The translations under genes were made by a program, and so were the position numbers. From UBA8290 sp964230965 (GTDB lineage Bacteria > Bacillota_I > Bacilli_A > Acholeplasmatales > Acholeplasmataceae), in assembly GCA_964230965.1 (NCBI GenBank), contig CAXRJA010000066.1:1-5439 (forward strand): 5,439 nucleotides of DNA, given 5' to 3'. The notes beneath the pieces were generated by a model, which did not search any database, was not told the DNA's origin, and saw only the letters and a program-made list of their open reading frames with translations. Positions 5,049 to 5,439 of this stretch are shown here, piece after piece. Position 1 is the first letter of the stretch. Every line of letters starts with the position of its first letter.

Positions 5049-5439
5049 ATGTCAAACATCATTCATGTCTTTCATCAAGAAGAAGCACCTACATTTAAGT
5101 TCGAAAAAGATGAGGATACAGATTTAGAATTTTCATATAATTATATAAATCATCCATCACAAATTCAAAATTTTCAAAAACATTGTTGTGATATGGTCAT
5201 GTTGTATAGCTTAGACACAGAATTAGAGTCACATCTTATCAATTTCATACAAAATTTAAAGCAAATACCTGTCGTTGTTATCTCTAAGTTTCATGACTTA
5301 CAAAGACGTTTAGAGCTCATCAAAAATGGCATTGATGAATATTTTCATATCGAAGAAGATGTCACCTATATTCTATTTAAATTAAGAAATTTGTTAAAAC
5401 GTATTAATTTCATTCAACATTTAAAAAAAGGCTCAGTGT
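5049..5439 (+). CDS. Degenerate response-regulator receiver-like protein, 3' end beyond the window
   Basis: An open frame of 130 codons runs off the window. The start at ATG 5049 is supported by GGAG four bases upstream and a promoter at 5016-5024. Residues 73-118 (IPVVVISKFHDLQRRL, then IKNGIDEYF, then LFKLRNLLKR) match the second half of a CheY-like receiver. DMVMLY (48-53) aligns with the DLVLLD strand, placing Tyr53 at the phosphoacceptor Asp. The N-terminal acidic pair is replaced (IIHVFHQEE, 4-12), and the conserved Lys of the DYxxKP motif is absent (EYFHIEED, 97-104). Ser79 keeps the Thr/Ser position. This is probably a phosphorylation-independent pseudo-receiver. The output domain, if any, is out of view; an OmpR-type winged helix is one possibility. 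Assignment rests on pattern similarity over about 110 residues. Confidence 0.6.
   Translation, partial: MSNIIHVFHQEEAPTFKFEKDEDTDLEFSYNYINHPSQIQNFQKHCCDMVMLYSLDTELESHLINFIQNLKQIPVVVISKFHDLQRRLELIKNGIDEYFHIEEDVTYILFKLRNLLKRINFIQHLKKGSV

Overview
The window is AT-rich and densely packed. All genes lie on the + strand, and two junctions are ATGA overlaps (135-138 and 3957-3960). Every Trp codon seen in the four complete genes is TGG. The long genes reach family length with no in-frame TGA, and TGA is the apparent stop of two genes. This argues for the standard bacterial code rather than the Mycoplasma code. Gene content and composition suggest a low-GC Bacillota/Mollicutes-type organism, such as an Acholeplasma-like or Erysipelotrichia-like lineage. 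That placement is an inference; no marker gene is present.

Region 1 (1-756) holds the last 45 residues of an Old Yellow Enzyme family NADPH dehydrogenase (YqjM/NamA-like). It is translationally coupled to a complete deoxynucleoside kinase. The unit closes with a compact intrinsic terminator whose stem contains the kinase stop codon.

Region 2 (758-4880) is a three-gene sugar cassette. It contains a LacI-family repressor, a GH65 family inverting disaccharide phosphorylase and a PfkB-family fructokinase, with a 1-nt gap and then a 4-nt overlap between genes. A 14-bp inverted repeat of LacI-family operator shape lies just upstream of a -10 box, as expected for autorepression. The phosphorylase should release beta-glucose 1-phosphate from an alpha-glucoside, and the fructokinase should capture a released fructose. 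Together they suggest use of an alpha-glucosyl-fructose disaccharide. No beta-phosphoglucomutase or transporter is in the window.

Region 3 (4881-5048) is a short but structured intergenic stretch. It holds an extended -10 promoter, two consecutive hairpins and a U-rich tail, together resembling a small RNA of about 75 nt. The loop of the second hairpin carries a C6 run. Nine bases there (4973-4981) are perfectly complementary to the G6 Shine-Dalgarno region (5035-5043) of the next gene, which has its own extended -10 promoter. This is the most unusual signal in the window.

Region 4 (5049-5439) is the start of a gene, cut by the window end, encoding a degenerate response-regulator receiver domain. 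A Tyr stands where the phosphoacceptor Asp should be.
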